From Oxalobacteraceae bacterium OTU3CINTB1 (GTDB taxonomy: Bacteria > Pseudomonadota > Gammaproteobacteria > Burkholderiales > Burkholderiaceae_D), in contig CP099652.1 in the NCBI GenBank assembly GCA_024123955.1, positions 806,001-870,000 on the forward strand: a stretch of 64,000 nt of DNA, in the 5' to 3' direction. The position numbers were made by a program, and so were the translations under genes. Of this stretch, positions 44,832-56,017 are shown piece after piece (position 1 is the stretch's first letter; each line of letters opens with the position of its first letter). The notes beneath the pieces are model-generated. The model did not search any database, had not been told where the DNA came from, and saw nothing but the letters and a program-made list of their open reading frames with translations.

Positions 44832-46319
44832 ATGGATATGTCCCTGCTGATCACCGGCTACGCGGCGCAGCACAGCCACCGGGGCTGGCCGCGCCAGCGC
44901 ATGCTGCACGAGTGCCTGCGCGCGGCGATCCGCAACGGCACACTGGCCGCCGGCACGCGCCTTGCCGCTTCCCGCGCGCTGGCCGAGGAACTCGGACTGG
45001 CACGCAACACGGTGCTGTACGCGTACGAGCAATTGGCCAGCGAAGGCTTCGTCACCACCGACCGGCGCGGCACCGTGGTGGCGGCGATCGCGGCGGACCG
45101 CAAGCCGTCGCCGTCGCCGCAAGCGTTGGCGCAAGCGGGGCTGTCGCAACGCGCGCGGGGACTGCGGCATTTGCCTGGACCGCCCGAGAGGATGGGCGCC
45201 TTCGTTCCGGGCGTGCCGGCGCTCGACCATTTTCCGTTGACCTTGTGGCGCCGCATGCTGGAACGCGCATGGCGCTCGCTGACGGTGCCGCAGCTGAACT
45301 ACGGCGACCCGGCCGGCGAGCCGCTGCTGCGCGAGGCCATCGCCGACCATCTGCGCGCGTCGCGCGGGGTGGTCTGCGATGCCGGCCAGGTGTTCATCAC
45401 CGATGGCACGCAGAGTAGCCTGGAGCTGTGCATGCGCGCGCTGGCCGACGCGGGCGACACGATCTGGATCGAGAGTCCGGGCTATGGCGGCGCGCTGGCG
45501 GCGTCGCGCGGCGCCGGCTTGAATGTGGCGGGGATCGAGGTGGACGACGACGGCATCGCGCCGACGCCGGAGGACTCGTTGCTGCGGCCTCCACGCCTGA
45601 TCTATACGACGCCGTCGCACCAGTACCCGGTGGGCAGCGTTCTCAGTTTGCGCCGCCGTTTGGCGCTGATCGAGGCGGCGCGCGGCGCCGGGGCGTTGAT
45701 CATCGAGGACGACTACGATAGCGAGTTCCGGCACGACGGCGCGCCGTTGTCCGCCATGCAGGGCCTGGCGCCGGATGCGCCGGTGGTGTATCTGGGGACG
45801 TTCAGCAAGACCATGTTCCCATCGCTGCGGATCGCCTTTGTGGTGGTGCCGCCGGCGCTGGAGGCGGCGTTCGCGCTGATGCGGGCGCAATCGCATGCGA
45901 GTGGACGGGTGGCGGAGCAGTTGGCGTTGGCGGAGTTTCTACGCAGCGGGCAGTTCGCGCTGCATGTGCGGCGCATGCGCAGGCTGTATCGTCAGCGGCG
46001 CGACGCGCTGGTGGCGTCGCTGGAGCGGCATATGGGGGCCGTGGCGACGGTGCACGGCGGATCGGCAGGCATGCATCTGGCGCTGCGTTTCAGGGACGAA
46101 TCGATGGACGATGTGGCGGTGAGTGCGCAGGCATTGGAGCACGGGATCGTGGTCAACGCATTGAGCCGGCATGATATGTACGATGCGCAGGGGACGTCGG
46201 GATGGCGGGGTTTGATGCTCGGCTACGCGCAGGTGCCGGCCGAGCAGATGGATGACTTGGTGAAGCGGTTGGCGGCGATCGTGCACCTTGCGGCGTTTGC
46301 CGCCAACCGTTCACGCTAA
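44832..46319 (+). CDS. MocR/PdxR-type transcriptional regulator with aminotransferase domain
   Basis: 495 residues. An N-terminal GntR-type winged helix (QRMLHECLRAAIRNGTLAAG, LAASRALAEELGLARNTVLYAYEQLASEGF) fused to a class I aminotransferase-like domain. The PLP lysine is K326 in GTFSKTMFPSLR; other PLP contacts include TDGTQSSLELC and IIEDDYDSEF. Such proteins sense PLP or an amino-acid-PLP adduct and often control the divergent gene, here a PNPOx-like protein, implying vitamin B6 homeostasis. ATG 44832 or ATG 44838 can be the start. Confidence 0.93.
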   Translation: MDMSLLITGYAAQHSHRGWPRQRMLHECLRAAIRNGTLAAGTRLAASRALAEELGLARNTVLYAYEQLASEGFVTTDRRGTVVAAIAADRKPSPSPQALAQAGLSQRARGLRHLPGPPERMGAFVPGVPALDHFPLTLWRRMLERAWRSLTVPQLNYGDPAGEPLLREAIADHLRASRGVVCDAGQVFITDGTQSSLELCMRALADAGDTIWIESPGYGGALAASRGAGLNVAGIEVDDDGIAPTPEDSLLRPPRLIYTTPSHQYPVGSVLSLRRRLALIEAARGAGALIIEDDYDSEFRHDGAPLSAMQGLAPDAPVVYLGTFSKTMFPSLRIAFVVVPPALEAAFALMRAQSHASGRVAEQLALAEFLRSGQFALHVRRMRRLYRQRRDALVASLERHMGAVATVHGGSAGMHLALRFRDESMDDVAVSAQALEHGIVVNALSRHDMYDAQGTSGWRGLMLGYAQVPAEQMDDLVKRLAAIVHLAAFAANRSR

Positions 46320-46323
46320 CAGA

Positions 46324-48771
46324 TTAAAACGCGGTATCCATGCGGATGTACATCGAGCGGCCGTTCACGCCGATCGGGCAGGTTTCCCAGCAGCGGGTGA
46401 AGCCCAGTTTCGGGAAGTCGCCGCCGTTGGTCCATTCCGACGGCAGCTCGTTGAACATGTTGTTCACGCCGACGCTGAGGAAGGTGCGCTTGGTGAAGCC
46501 ATAGCGCACCGATGCGTCGACCAGCCATTTCGCGTCCCACGTGTGCAGGGGGCTGAAGCTTTGCGCCTGCACTTCGCCATAGTAGTTGGCGCGGGTGTTG
46601 ACGTTCCACGCGCCGGCCGTGTAGTCGGCCGCCACCACGTGGTGCTTGCGCGGCTGGCCGCGTTCGATCAGGGTCACCTGCGCCTGGTCGAACAGCTGTT
46701 CGCCGGTCAGCACCGTCGATGTCGAATGGCGCTTGCTCACCTCCGTCTTGTTGAAGCCCAGTTGGCCCGACAGCACCAGCGACGACGCCGCGAAGCGGGT
46801 GGTGTGCTCGGCGACGATATCCAGGCCACGGGTGCGGGTGTCGACCGCGTTGGTGAAGAACTGCGCCTGGCCCACGCCCAGCGGACGCAGGATGTTGGTG
46901 ATCGGGCCGCCGCCGGCCTCCGGCGCGATTTCGCTGGAGAAGACGATGCGGTCCTTGATCTTGATCTGGTACGCATCGACCGTCAGCGACATGTTCTTGG
47001 CCGGGCGCAGCACCATGCCGACGCTGCCGCTGGTCGAGGTTTCCTCTTTCAGCGGGGCGATGCCGAAGGCCTGCGTGACCGAGCTGCCTTCGCGCGCGGT
47101 CAGCGTTTCGGTCAGCACGCCGTTATTCAGGTTGGTCGACACGGAGCTGTAGAAGCGCTGCTGCACGCTGGGCGCGCGGAAGCCGCTCGAAACGCTGCCG
47201 CGGAAGCCGACCGTCTTGGACGGGTCGTAGCGGGCGCTGAGCTTACCGGTGGTGGTGTTGCCGAAGTCCGAGTACTTTTCAAAGCGCACGGCGCCGGCCA
47301 GGGTCAGGTTTTCCAGCGGCTTGTGCTCGGCGTCGAGGAACAGCGCGATGTTGTGGCGGCCCGAATCGACGGCGGTGGCCGGCGTGTAGCCGGGGAAGCC
47401 TTGGATGCCCGCCGCCGCCGTCGCGCCGCTCGGCGTGGTGATGCCGATGGCCGGGTTGTTGGTGCGGCCGTACTGGTAGGAGACCGGATCGCCGGCGACG
47501 ATCTGGTAGTTGTCGCGGCGGTATTCGAAGCCGGTGGCGAGGAACACGCTGGCGCCGCCAATTGTGACCGGGCCCTTGATGTCGGCGTTGATCGTGGTCT
47601 GGTCGAATTTCAAGGTGCCGGTGTCGGCCTCGCGCGGCGATTCGGCGTAGATGCCGCCGCCCGGTTTCGGCTCGTACCAGTAGCTGGTGTTCAGGCTATC
47701 GGATTCGTGGAACGCCAGTTCGCTGGCGCCGTGGTTGATGCTGATGTCGGCCTTCCAGTCGTTGGACAGGTCGCGGCGATAACCGAAGGCGAACGAGGCG
47801 TCCTTGATGTCGGTGTGGATCGCCGGCAGGAAGCCGTTCGGATAGACAGCTTGCACGGTGCGGTCGTCGCCGGCCGAGCGGAAGAAGCCGAACGAGTCGC
47901 TCTTGCGCTTGGACAGGCCGCCGAAGGCATAGAACTCGCTGCCCTTGTCGATCGGGATGGCGCCGTTCCACCAGAAGTAGGTGTCGCGGGTGTTACTGTC
48001 GCCCAGGTGCTGGGTCACGCGCGGCGGGTTCGCGCGCAGCGAGTCGGGGCCGGCGCGGTTGGTTTCGCCGCGCTTGCGCGCCTCGACGGTCAGGTTCAGG
48101 AAGCCGCCGTCCTGGCCCAGCGCGAAGCCGGTGTTGGCGCTGCCGGAGTACAGGTCGCCGTCGCCTTCGGAGGTGGTGCCGACGGTGCCGCTCAGCGAGG
48201 TCTCGTTGGTCTGCGTCTTGAGCACGATGTTGATCACGCCGGCGATGGCGTCCGAGCCGTATTGGGCGGCGGCGCCGTCGCGCAGCACCTCGATGCGCTG
48301 GATCGCCGCCAGCGGAATGGCGTTGATGTCGGTGCCGGCCGAGCCGCGTCCGACGGTTTGCTGGACGTTGACCAGCGCCTGCTGGTGGCGCCGCTTGCCG
48401 TTAATGAGCACCAGCACCTGGTCGGGGCCGAGCGAGCGCAGGGTGGCCGGACGGATGCTGTCGGTGCCGTCGCTCACAAAAGTGCTCGAGAAGTTGAACG
48501 ACGGGTCCAGCGTTTGCAGCAGTTTGCCCAGTTCCAGCGGACCGGCCGTCTGGATGTCCTTCAGGCCGATCAGGCCGACCGGCGACGAGGTGTCGAGCGC
48601 CGTCTTGGCGACCGTGCGCGAACCGAGGACGACGACTTGCTGCTCCTTAGCCAGCTGCTCGTCGGCGGCGGCCTGGGTTTGCGCCAGGCCCGGACCGGCC
48701 ACCAGCAGCAGGATGGCGCTGGCGAGCAGCGTGCGCTTGAACCGGGGTGCTACTGTCAGTGCTCTTGTCAT
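46324..48771 (-). CDS. TonB-dependent outer-membrane receptor
   Basis: 815 residues from ATG 48771, giving a signal peptide (FKRTLLASAILLLVAGPGLAQ). A plug domain follows (VVVLGSRTVAKTALDTSSPVGLIG, DQVLVLINGKRRHQQALVN, INAIPLAAIQRIEVLRDGAAAQYGSDAIAGVINI), then a long beta-barrel ending in aromatic F (RMDTAF). It imports siderophores, cobalamin or glycans using TonB energy; the substrate cannot be inferred. Only two bases separate it from the convergent MocR gene. The 298 bp upstream contains no recognisable gene or Fur box that I could see. Confidence 0.94.
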   Translation of the reverse strand: MTRALTVAPRFKRTLLASAILLLVAGPGLAQTQAAADEQLAKEQQVVVLGSRTVAKTALDTSSPVGLIGLKDIQTAGPLELGKLLQTLDPSFNFSSTFVSDGTDSIRPATLRSLGPDQVLVLINGKRRHQQALVNVQQTVGRGSAGTDINAIPLAAIQRIEVLRDGAAAQYGSDAIAGVINIVLKTQTNETSLSGTVGTTSEGDGDLYSGSANTGFALGQDGGFLNLTVEARKRGETNRAGPDSLRANPPRVTQHLGDSNTRDTYFWWNGAIPIDKGSEFYAFGGLSKRKSDSFGFFRSAGDDRTVQAVYPNGFLPAIHTDIKDASFAFGYRRDLSNDWKADISINHGASELAFHESDSLNTSYWYEPKPGGGIYAESPREADTGTLKFDQTTINADIKGPVTIGGASVFLATGFEYRRDNYQIVAGDPVSYQYGRTNNPAIGITTPSGATAAAGIQGFPGYTPATAVDSGRHNIALFLDAEHKPLENLTLAGAVRFEKYSDFGNTTTGKLSARYDPSKTVGFRGSVSSGFRAPSVQQRFYSSVSTNLNNGVLTETLTAREGSSVTQAFGIAPLKEETSTSGSVGMVLRPAKNMSLTVDAYQIKIKDRIVFSSEIAPEAGGGPITNILRPLGVGQAQFFTNAVDTRTRGLDIVAEHTTRFAASSLVLSGQLGFNKTEVSKRHSTSTVLTGEQLFDQAQVTLIERGQPRKHHVVAADYTAGAWNVNTRANYYGEVQAQSFSPLHTWDAKWLVDASVRYGFTKRTFLSVGVNNMFNELPSEWTNGGDFPKLGFTRCWETCPIGVNGRSMYIRMDTAF

Positions 48772-49069
48772 GTATTTCTCTCTTTTTTTTGTGGGGACGC
48801 CGCTGGTAGCGGTCGTTGAGAAAATACTATCTTGAGCTGTCGCAGAGCCGCAACGCGGCATGCACCAACTTGTTGCAGAATGTGTACGATTGCTAATATT
48901 GCTCGCGTTGTCAAGGGATGTGGCGTAATCTGGCCGACGGCCCGCAACTTACGTGCCGCAAAACAGTGCGAAACTGTGGCGCGCCTGCATCGGTATAAGG
49001 CGCTTGCATATCGATAGGCGAAAAATGCGCTAAGCCGGTGCGTCCTTCAACACCGCTTTTATCGGCCCG

Positions 49070-49858
49070 TTACTGCTGGTCCAGCATCCATCCTTTGAGA
49101 CCGTTGACCCACGATTTGGCCGGCAGGTTCAGCGTTTTTTTGATGGCGCCGGCGCGCTCGTACAGCACCGCGAAATCGATCACCGGCGATTCCTTGAACG
49201 CGATCACCACGATGTTGGCGTCATGGACCTCTGGCAGCCAGACCACGGCGTCGAACACCTGCTCCATCGTCTGCAAATTCTTGTCGTAGTTGGAAAAGTC
49301 GCCGAAGACGTTGGTGGTCATGATGCCGCCGTCACGCAGGCAGTCATGGCAGGCCTGGTAGAACTCGGGCGAGTCGAGCACCGGGCCGCGCGCCTCCTCG
49401 TCGTACAGGTCCACCTGCAGCACGTCGACCGTGCCATGGTTGGCCGGGTCGAGCACGAAATCCATCGCGTTCATTTCGATCACGTTCAGGCGCTCGTCGT
49501 TCGACGGCAGGCCGAATTGCGCGTTGCAGATGGCGATGACGTTGGGATTGAGTTCGACGGCCGTCACGCGCGCCTGCGGCAGGCGGCGGTGGCAGAATTT
49601 CGTCAGCGCCGCGCTGCCCAATCCCAGTTGGACGATGTGGCGCGGGTTGTCGTTGAACAGTAGCCACATCATCATCATTTGTACGTATTCGAGCTCGATG
49701 TTGTCCGGCTTGGACAGGCGCATCGCGCCCTGCACCCACGAAGTGCCCAGGTGCAGGCTGCGCACGCCTTCGAATTCGGTGATGGTGGCCGGCGGATGGC
49801 CGGGCTGGTCGAAGCGGATCGCGCCGGGGGCGGATTTTGGGGCGGACTTGGAAGACAT
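49070..49858 (-). CDS. Spermidine synthase-like protein (SpeE family)
   Basis: 262 residues of Rossmann methyltransferase/aminopropyltransferase fold (HIVQLGLGSAALTKFCHRRLPQ, VTAVELNPNVIAICN, VDVLQVDLYDEEARGPVLDSPEFY). Lacks the N-terminal beta domain typical of true spermidine synthase, so an aminopropyltransferase role is not certain. It begins 33 bp after the histidine kinase gene on the same strand with no terminator between, so it may be the last gene of the hlyD operon. Confidence 0.82.
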   Translation of the reverse strand: MSSKSAPKSAPGAIRFDQPGHPPATITEFEGVRSLHLGTSWVQGAMRLSKPDNIELEYVQMMMMWLLFNDNPRHIVQLGLGSAALTKFCHRRLPQARVTAVELNPNVIAICNAQFGLPSNDERLNVIEMNAMDFVLDPANHGTVDVLQVDLYDEEARGPVLDSPEFYQACHDCLRDGGIMTTNVFGDFSNYDKNLQTMEQVFDAVVWLPEVHDANIVVIAFKESPVIDFAVLYERAGAIKKTLNLPAKSWVNGLKGWMLDQQ

Positions 49859-49891
49859 CCCGCCAGTTTAACAGCTCGACCTACCGAGAGG

Positions 49892-51261
49892 CTAACAGGC
49901 CAGCGGCAGGATGATGGTCACCGCCAGCCCGCCGCCGTCGCGGTTGGCCAGCGTGATGCGCCCGCCGTGGGCCTCGGCGATCTCGCGCGCCAGCGCCAGG
50001 CCAAGGCCGGTGCCGCTACGCTTGGTGGAGTAGAACGGCACCAGCGCGTTGGTCAGCACGGTGTCGCTCATGCCGGGCCCCCGATCCAGCACGTCGATGC
50101 GCACCGCCTCGTGCAGGCGCCGCACCTCCAGGCTGACCTGGCCGGAAGGCGAGCCCGATTCGTGGGCGTTCTTCAAAAGATTGAGCAACGCCTGCTCCAG
50201 TTGCGCCGCGTCGAAGGCGCAGGCTTCGGCCAGCGGCTCGCCGGCCAGCGTGAACTCCACCTGCTGCGACAGCCGCGCCAGGAACGCCGGCCAATGCTGC
50301 GGTTCGAGCCGGGGCGCCGGCAGTTTGGCAAAGCGCGCGTAGCCGAGGATGAAGCTCTCCAGGTGGCGGGTGCGCTCCTCGATGGTTTCCAGGATTTGCG
50401 GCAGACGCTCGGTCTGGCCGCGCCGCACCAGCTCCGCGCCCGAATGGGCCAGCGAGGTCAGAGGCGCAAGCGAATTGTTTAATTCGTGGCTGATCACGCG
50501 GATGACCTTTTTCCATGTCTGCACTTCCTGCCGGCGCAGCTCCATCGTCAGTTGGCGCAGCAGCAGCAGTTCGTGGCGCCGTCCATTCAGGTTGAAGCTG
50601 CGGCGCGCCAGGTGATACACCTCTTCGCCGTCGATATCGTCCACCTTGCCGCCGTCCTTGGTGGTGAACAGGCCGTCGCCGCCGCGCGCCATCGCCTCCA
50701 CCAGCGCCGGCGAGGCCTTCGCCAGCACGTCGCCGAGGCGGTGGCCTTCGAGCTTGCGGCCCTCGTTGAGCAGCTGGCGCGCGGCGATGTTGGCATACAC
50801 CACCGGGCCGGATTCGCTCACCAACAGCATCGCCACCGGCGTGTTCTGCACCATGGTGTCGAGCAGCAGTTCGCGTTGGACCAGGTCGAGCCGCTGTTGG
50901 CGCAGCACGTCGCCAAGCGCGTTGTGGGCGGCCACCAGGTCGCTCAGTTCATCGTTCTGCGGCCAGTGCAGGCTGAAGGAAAAGTCGCCGTCGCGGTAGC
51001 TGGCGACGGTGCCGGTCAGCGCGCGGAACAGCGAGAGCATGGATTCGAGCTGCGAGCGGATGGTGATGATGGAGATCGGCAGCACGCATAGCAGGCACAC
51101 CGCCAGCACCACGCCTGGATTGTCGGGGAAGAAGCGGGTCAGGGCCAGCGCGATCAGGATGCCGACGGTGAGCAGGGTGCCGATCAGCGCCGTCCAGCGC
51201 GTGAGCAAAGAAAGGCGCAGGCCTTTGTGGGGCATGTTCTTCGAAGGGGGCGTGGGCGCCA

Positions 51262-51262
<1 letters not shown>
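49892..51262 (-). CDS. NtrY-like membrane histidine kinase
   Basis: 456 residues. Two TM helices (about 22-43 and 50-68) with only a few residues between them, then HAMP-like linker, PAS-like domain (about 130-220), HisKA with H259 (VISHELNNSLAPL) and HATPase (LLNLLKNAHESG, VLDRGPGMSD, GTGLGLALAREI). The lack of a periplasmic domain suggests sensing within or at the membrane. Start overlaps the response-regulator stop (TGATG), so the pair is cotranslated. It presumably phosphorylates the sigma54 activator upstream. Confidence 0.93.
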
Positions 51263-52608
<1,346 letters not shown>

Positions 52609-52669
52609 GGCGTTAGCATAACATTGTCGCGCCGTGCCGGGTGCCGCGATCTCCATCTTCCGGCCGCCG

Positions 52670-53908
52670 TCACGCGCTGCGGGTCGCCGTCGCCGGCGAG
52701 ATGGTGGCGGCGCGCCACGCCGGCCCGTACACCGCCGCCACGCCCAGCGCCAGGAACACGCCGGCGCCGGCCAGCAGGTAGCCGGCCGGCAGGCGCGCCA
52801 TTTCCAGTTTGCTCACCAATAGCTGGTTCAGGCTCAGGGCCAGCAGCACGCCGGCGGCCACGCCGGCGCTGGTGATCATGACGTTCTCCGTGACGAAGTA
52901 GCGCAGGATGTCGATACGGCGGGCGCCAAGGGCGCGCCGCACGCCGATCTGCTTGCGCCGCTGCGTCACCCACAGGCTGGCCATGCCGACGATGCCGCTG
53001 GCGGTGATCAACAGCAGCAGCACGCTGACGGCCACCAGCATCCACGCCAGCGCGTTATCGGCGCGGTAGCGGGCGGTGCGCATTTCGGTCATGGTTTTGA
53101 CGCGCACGATGACCGGGGTCGCCGAGGCGGCCCGCACGGCCGCCTCGGCCTCCTTGACGACGCGATCGATCTGTCCCGGTTCGGCGCGCAGCGTGAAGTT
53201 GTTGGCATCGCTGCCGCCGGTGCGGCGCAGCGGCAGCAGCGTCGAGAATTCCCCGCCCTCCTTGATCTCCGCGTTCGGCGTTTGCAGCCGCTCGACGACG
53301 CCGAGAACTTGCAGCCCGCGCGAGTCGTTGCCAACGCCGTAATAAAGGGTCTTGCCGACAAAGCGGCTCTGGCCCGGCCACAGTTTTTCGGCCAGCGCGC
53401 GGGTGACAATGGCGGTTTTGGGGAACTCGTTGCTGATGGTCTCGTCGATCTCCAGCACGTCGCCGGGTACGAAGTCGCGTCCCTCGACCAGTTTCAGTCC
53501 CCAGGTCTTGATCAGCGAATCGGGGGTGAAGTAGTTGGTGGTCGACGCCGTGCTCTTGGTCTGTTTGCGGTCTGTCGACAGGCTGCTGTAATTGCCTGAA
53601 CGGGACAGCGGCACCTGGTTGGCGCCAGCCACCGACATTACGCCGGGGACGGCGCGCAAGGTGGCCGCCTCGGCGCGCTGCACGGCAAGTTGGTCCTCGT
53701 GGCCTCCGACTTTCAGGTGGCGGACCTGCAGGGCAAACACGTCCGGTTCGTTGGCGACGCCGCTGGGGCGCGCCGACACGGCTTGGCGCACCTGCACGAT
53801 GTGCAGCGCGTTGGCCAGGATGGCGAGGCTGAGCGCGACCTGCACGGCCACCAGGATCGGGCCGGTCTTGTTGCGCAACAGCGCGGAGAGGATGGGGCGG
53901 ATTTCCAT
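52670..53908 (-). CDS. MacB/FtsX-type ABC transporter permease (second of pair)
   Basis: 412 residues. One N-terminal TM helix (ILVAVQVALSLAILANALHI), a periplasmic MacB-like domain of about 230 residues (core ELWPGQ-like LAEKLWPGQSRFVGK), then three C-terminal TM helices with the FtsX signature QIGVRRALGARRIDILRYFV. Pairs with the permease at 53929 and the ATPase at 55256 to form a tripartite-efflux inner-membrane component driven from the cytoplasm by ATP. Confidence 0.92.
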   Translation of the reverse strand: MEIRPILSALLRNKTGPILVAVQVALSLAILANALHIVQVRQAVSARPSGVANEPDVFALQVRHLKVGGHEDQLAVQRAEAATLRAVPGVMSVAGANQVPLSRSGNYSSLSTDRKQTKSTASTTNYFTPDSLIKTWGLKLVEGRDFVPGDVLEIDETISNEFPKTAIVTRALAEKLWPGQSRFVGKTLYYGVGNDSRGLQVLGVVERLQTPNAEIKEGGEFSTLLPLRRTGGSDANNFTLRAEPGQIDRVVKEAEAAVRAASATPVIVRVKTMTEMRTARYRADNALAWMLVAVSVLLLLITASGIVGMASLWVTQRRKQIGVRRALGARRIDILRYFVTENVMITSAGVAAGVLLALSLNQLLVSKLEMARLPAGYLLAGAGVFLALGVAAVYGPAWRAATISPATATRSA

Positions 53909-53928
53909 GGCTCGATTCTCTTATTCTC

Positions 53929-55245
53929 TTATTGGGATTTGAGTTGCAGCGCCGGCGTAACCTGGCAGGCGCGCCAGGTCGGCAGCAAGCCGGCCAGCAC
54001 GGCCGACAGCACCGCCAGCGCGAAGGTTGTCAGCAGCATGACCCAGTCCATGTGGGCGACCAGTGTCAGCGCCTTCGACTGCATGGCGATCAGCGCCAGC
54101 GCGCCGAACGCCAGCAGCAGGCCAAGCGCGCCGCCGGCCAGGCCGACCACGGTGGTCTCGATGAGGAATTGGTGGAAGATCTCGCGGCGCGAGGCGCCCA
54201 GCGCGCGGCGGATGCCTACTTCGGCGGCGCGCACCGAGAACTTCGCCAGCAGCAGGCCGATGGTATTGACCAGGCAGAGCACCAGGAAGCCGAACGCCAG
54301 CCAGGCCGACAGCTTGTTGTCGTTGCCGACCACCTTCAGGTAATCGAGCCATTCGCGCACGTCGTACAGCATATTGGGGGCGTTGCGCTTGAGCCGTCCC
54401 AGCTTGCGCTGTTCGATGGCGTAGCTGTCCAGGAAGCTTTGCAGCTCGGCGCGGTCGCCGGCGGTGCGCGTCTCGAACCAGAACTGGATCCACGTGCATT
54501 CGGAGCCGAGGAAGGCCTGGAAGCCGGGGCCGAAGTCGGTGCTGCAGCTGGTGTTGCCGTTTTGTTGCATCTCGTGGCGCACCGCCGTGGCGATCGGGAT
54601 GTACAGCTCCTCCTCCTCGCTGAAAGCGCCGTCGTTGCCGCCGATGACGCGGTGGAAGCGCGGGATGACGTCCCAGGTATTGAGCACGCCGACGATCTGG
54701 TATTGGAAACCGGAGATGGTCATGCGCTGGCCGACCGGATCGGCGTCGCCGTACAGTTTTTCGGACAGCTTGCGGCTCAACACGACGACATCGGCGCCGG
54801 CCTTGTCGTCTGCCGGGCTCCAGCCCTGGCCGTGCAGGAAGGGCGCCTCGAACATGTTGAAGAAATCGGCGGTGGGGGCGATGCCGCGCGCGGTGAAGAC
54901 GCCGATGTCCTTGCGCGCCGGCTCGATCGCGGCGGCGATGCCGTAGATCGCCGTGCGGCGCTCACCGGCTTTGCTGCCCAGCAGGTTCATGGCGTCGCGG
55001 TAGCTGATTTGCTTGTCGTTGGGCTCATCGCCGGGCGACCAGCCTTCCAGCTGGCCGTTGTCGATCAGCGGCACGAACAGGCGGTCGCTCTTGCTGGGGA
55101 TAGGATCGCCCGACATCACGTGCAGGATGGTCAGGGTGGCGATGCTGGCGGCCACGCCGACGGCCAAAGTGAGCACCATCAGCGCGGTCAGCGCCGGATT
55201 GCGGCGCAGGCTGCGTAGGCCGAGCATGAAGTAGTATTGGAACAT
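53929..55245 (-). CDS. MacB/FtsX-type ABC transporter permease (first of pair)
   Basis: 438 residues from ATG 55245 (MFQYYFMLGLRSLRRNPALT). Same layout as its neighbour: N-terminal TM helix, large periplasmic domain (LSEKLYGDADPVGQRMTISG), three C-terminal helices with EVGIRRALGASRREIFHQFL. The open frame reaches 55368 but overlaps the ATPase gene. Two non-identical half-permeases instead of one MacB suggest a heterodimeric exporter. Confidence 0.92.
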   Translation of the reverse strand: MFQYYFMLGLRSLRRNPALTALMVLTLAVGVAASIATLTILHVMSGDPIPSKSDRLFVPLIDNGQLEGWSPGDEPNDKQISYRDAMNLLGSKAGERRTAIYGIAAAIEPARKDIGVFTARGIAPTADFFNMFEAPFLHGQGWSPADDKAGADVVVLSRKLSEKLYGDADPVGQRMTISGFQYQIVGVLNTWDVIPRFHRVIGGNDGAFSEEEELYIPIATAVRHEMQQNGNTSCSTDFGPGFQAFLGSECTWIQFWFETRTAGDRAELQSFLDSYAIEQRKLGRLKRNAPNMLYDVREWLDYLKVVGNDNKLSAWLAFGFLVLCLVNTIGLLLAKFSVRAAEVGIRRALGASRREIFHQFLIETTVVGLAGGALGLLLAFGALALIAMQSKALTLVAHMDWVMLLTTFALAVLSAVLAGLLPTWRACQVTPALQLKSQ

Positions 55246-55255
55246 GCTGGTCCCC

Positions 55256-55996
55256 TTAGGCGACATGCGATTTGCCGTCGGCGCTGGCCTTGGCATTGGA
55301 GTTGGCATCAAACAAAGACGGCGCCTTGCGCACCAGGTCCGACACCTGGCCGTCGATGATGTGGACATTGCGCTGCGAGCGCACCGCCAGCTCCGGATCG
55401 TGGGTGACCATCAGGATGGTGGTGCCCTGGGCGTTGATCTCCTCCAGCAGTTCCATCACGCCGCGCGCCATCTGCGTATCGAGGTTGCCGGTCGGTTCAT
55501 CGGCCAGCAGCAGCTTGGGCGAGCCGGCCAGCGCGCGCGCGATCGCCACGCGCTGTTGCTGGCCGCCGGACAGTTCGGCCGGATAGTGCTTCATGCGCGA
55601 GGCCAGGCCGACCTTGGCCAGCGCGTCCTCGATACGTTCCTTGCGTTCGGCCGCGTTGAAGCCCCGATAGCGCAGCGGCACGTCGACGTTGTCGAACAAC
55701 GACAGGTCCGGTATCAGGTTGAAGCCCTGGAAGATGAAGCCCAGTTTCTCGTTGCGCAGGCGAGAGCGGGCGTTGTCGTCCATGCCCTTGACGTTGATGC
55801 CGTCGAGGATGTACTCGCCGTCGGTGAATTCCTCCAGCAGGCCGGCGATGTTGAGGAAGCTGGTTTTGCCGGAACCGGACGGACCGGTGACGGTGACGAA
55901 TTCACCCTGCTTGACGTTGATCTCGAAGCCGCGCAGCGCGTGGGTTTCGATCATGTGGGTGCGATAGACTTTGCTCAGGTTTTGCATGCGCAGCAT
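55256..55996 (-). CDS. MacB/LolD-type ABC transporter ATPase
   Basis: 246 residues. Walker A GPSGSGKTSFLN, signature LSGGQQQRVAIARAL, Walker B LLLADEPTGNLD and H-loop VTHDPELAVRS: a complete nucleotide-binding domain of the MacB/LolD/FtsE group. Located between the HlyD gene and the two permeases, 10 bp from the first permease. Powers the mechanotransmission-type exporter. Confidence 0.95.
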   Translation of the reverse strand: MLRMQNLSKVYRTHMIETHALRGFEINVKQGEFVTVTGPSGSGKTSFLNIAGLLEEFTDGEYILDGINVKGMDDNARSRLRNEKLGFIFQGFNLIPDLSLFDNVDVPLRYRGFNAAERKERIEDALAKVGLASRMKHYPAELSGGQQQRVAIARALAGSPKLLLADEPTGNLDTQMARGVMELLEEINAQGTTILMVTHDPELAVRSQRNVHIIDGQVSDLVRKAPSLFDANSNAKASADGKSHVA

Positions 55997-56017
55997 GGGA
56001 TGATCCTTCGAGTGGGG

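Noticed and set aside
46288..48819. 843-codon plus-strand frame opposite the TonB receptor
   Set aside because: Shadow of the receptor gene; low-complexity Ala/Gly/Arg sequence, no motifs.
48915..48935. GG-N10-GC match TGGCCGACGGCCCGC as sigma54 promoter
   Set aside because: Poor -24 and -12 boxes, no activator sites, and no gene follows on that strand.
48832..49017. 61-codon plus-strand ORF between the TonB receptor and the spermidine synthase-like gene
   Set aside because: No ribosome-binding site, no homology recognised, overlaps the receptor's upstream region.
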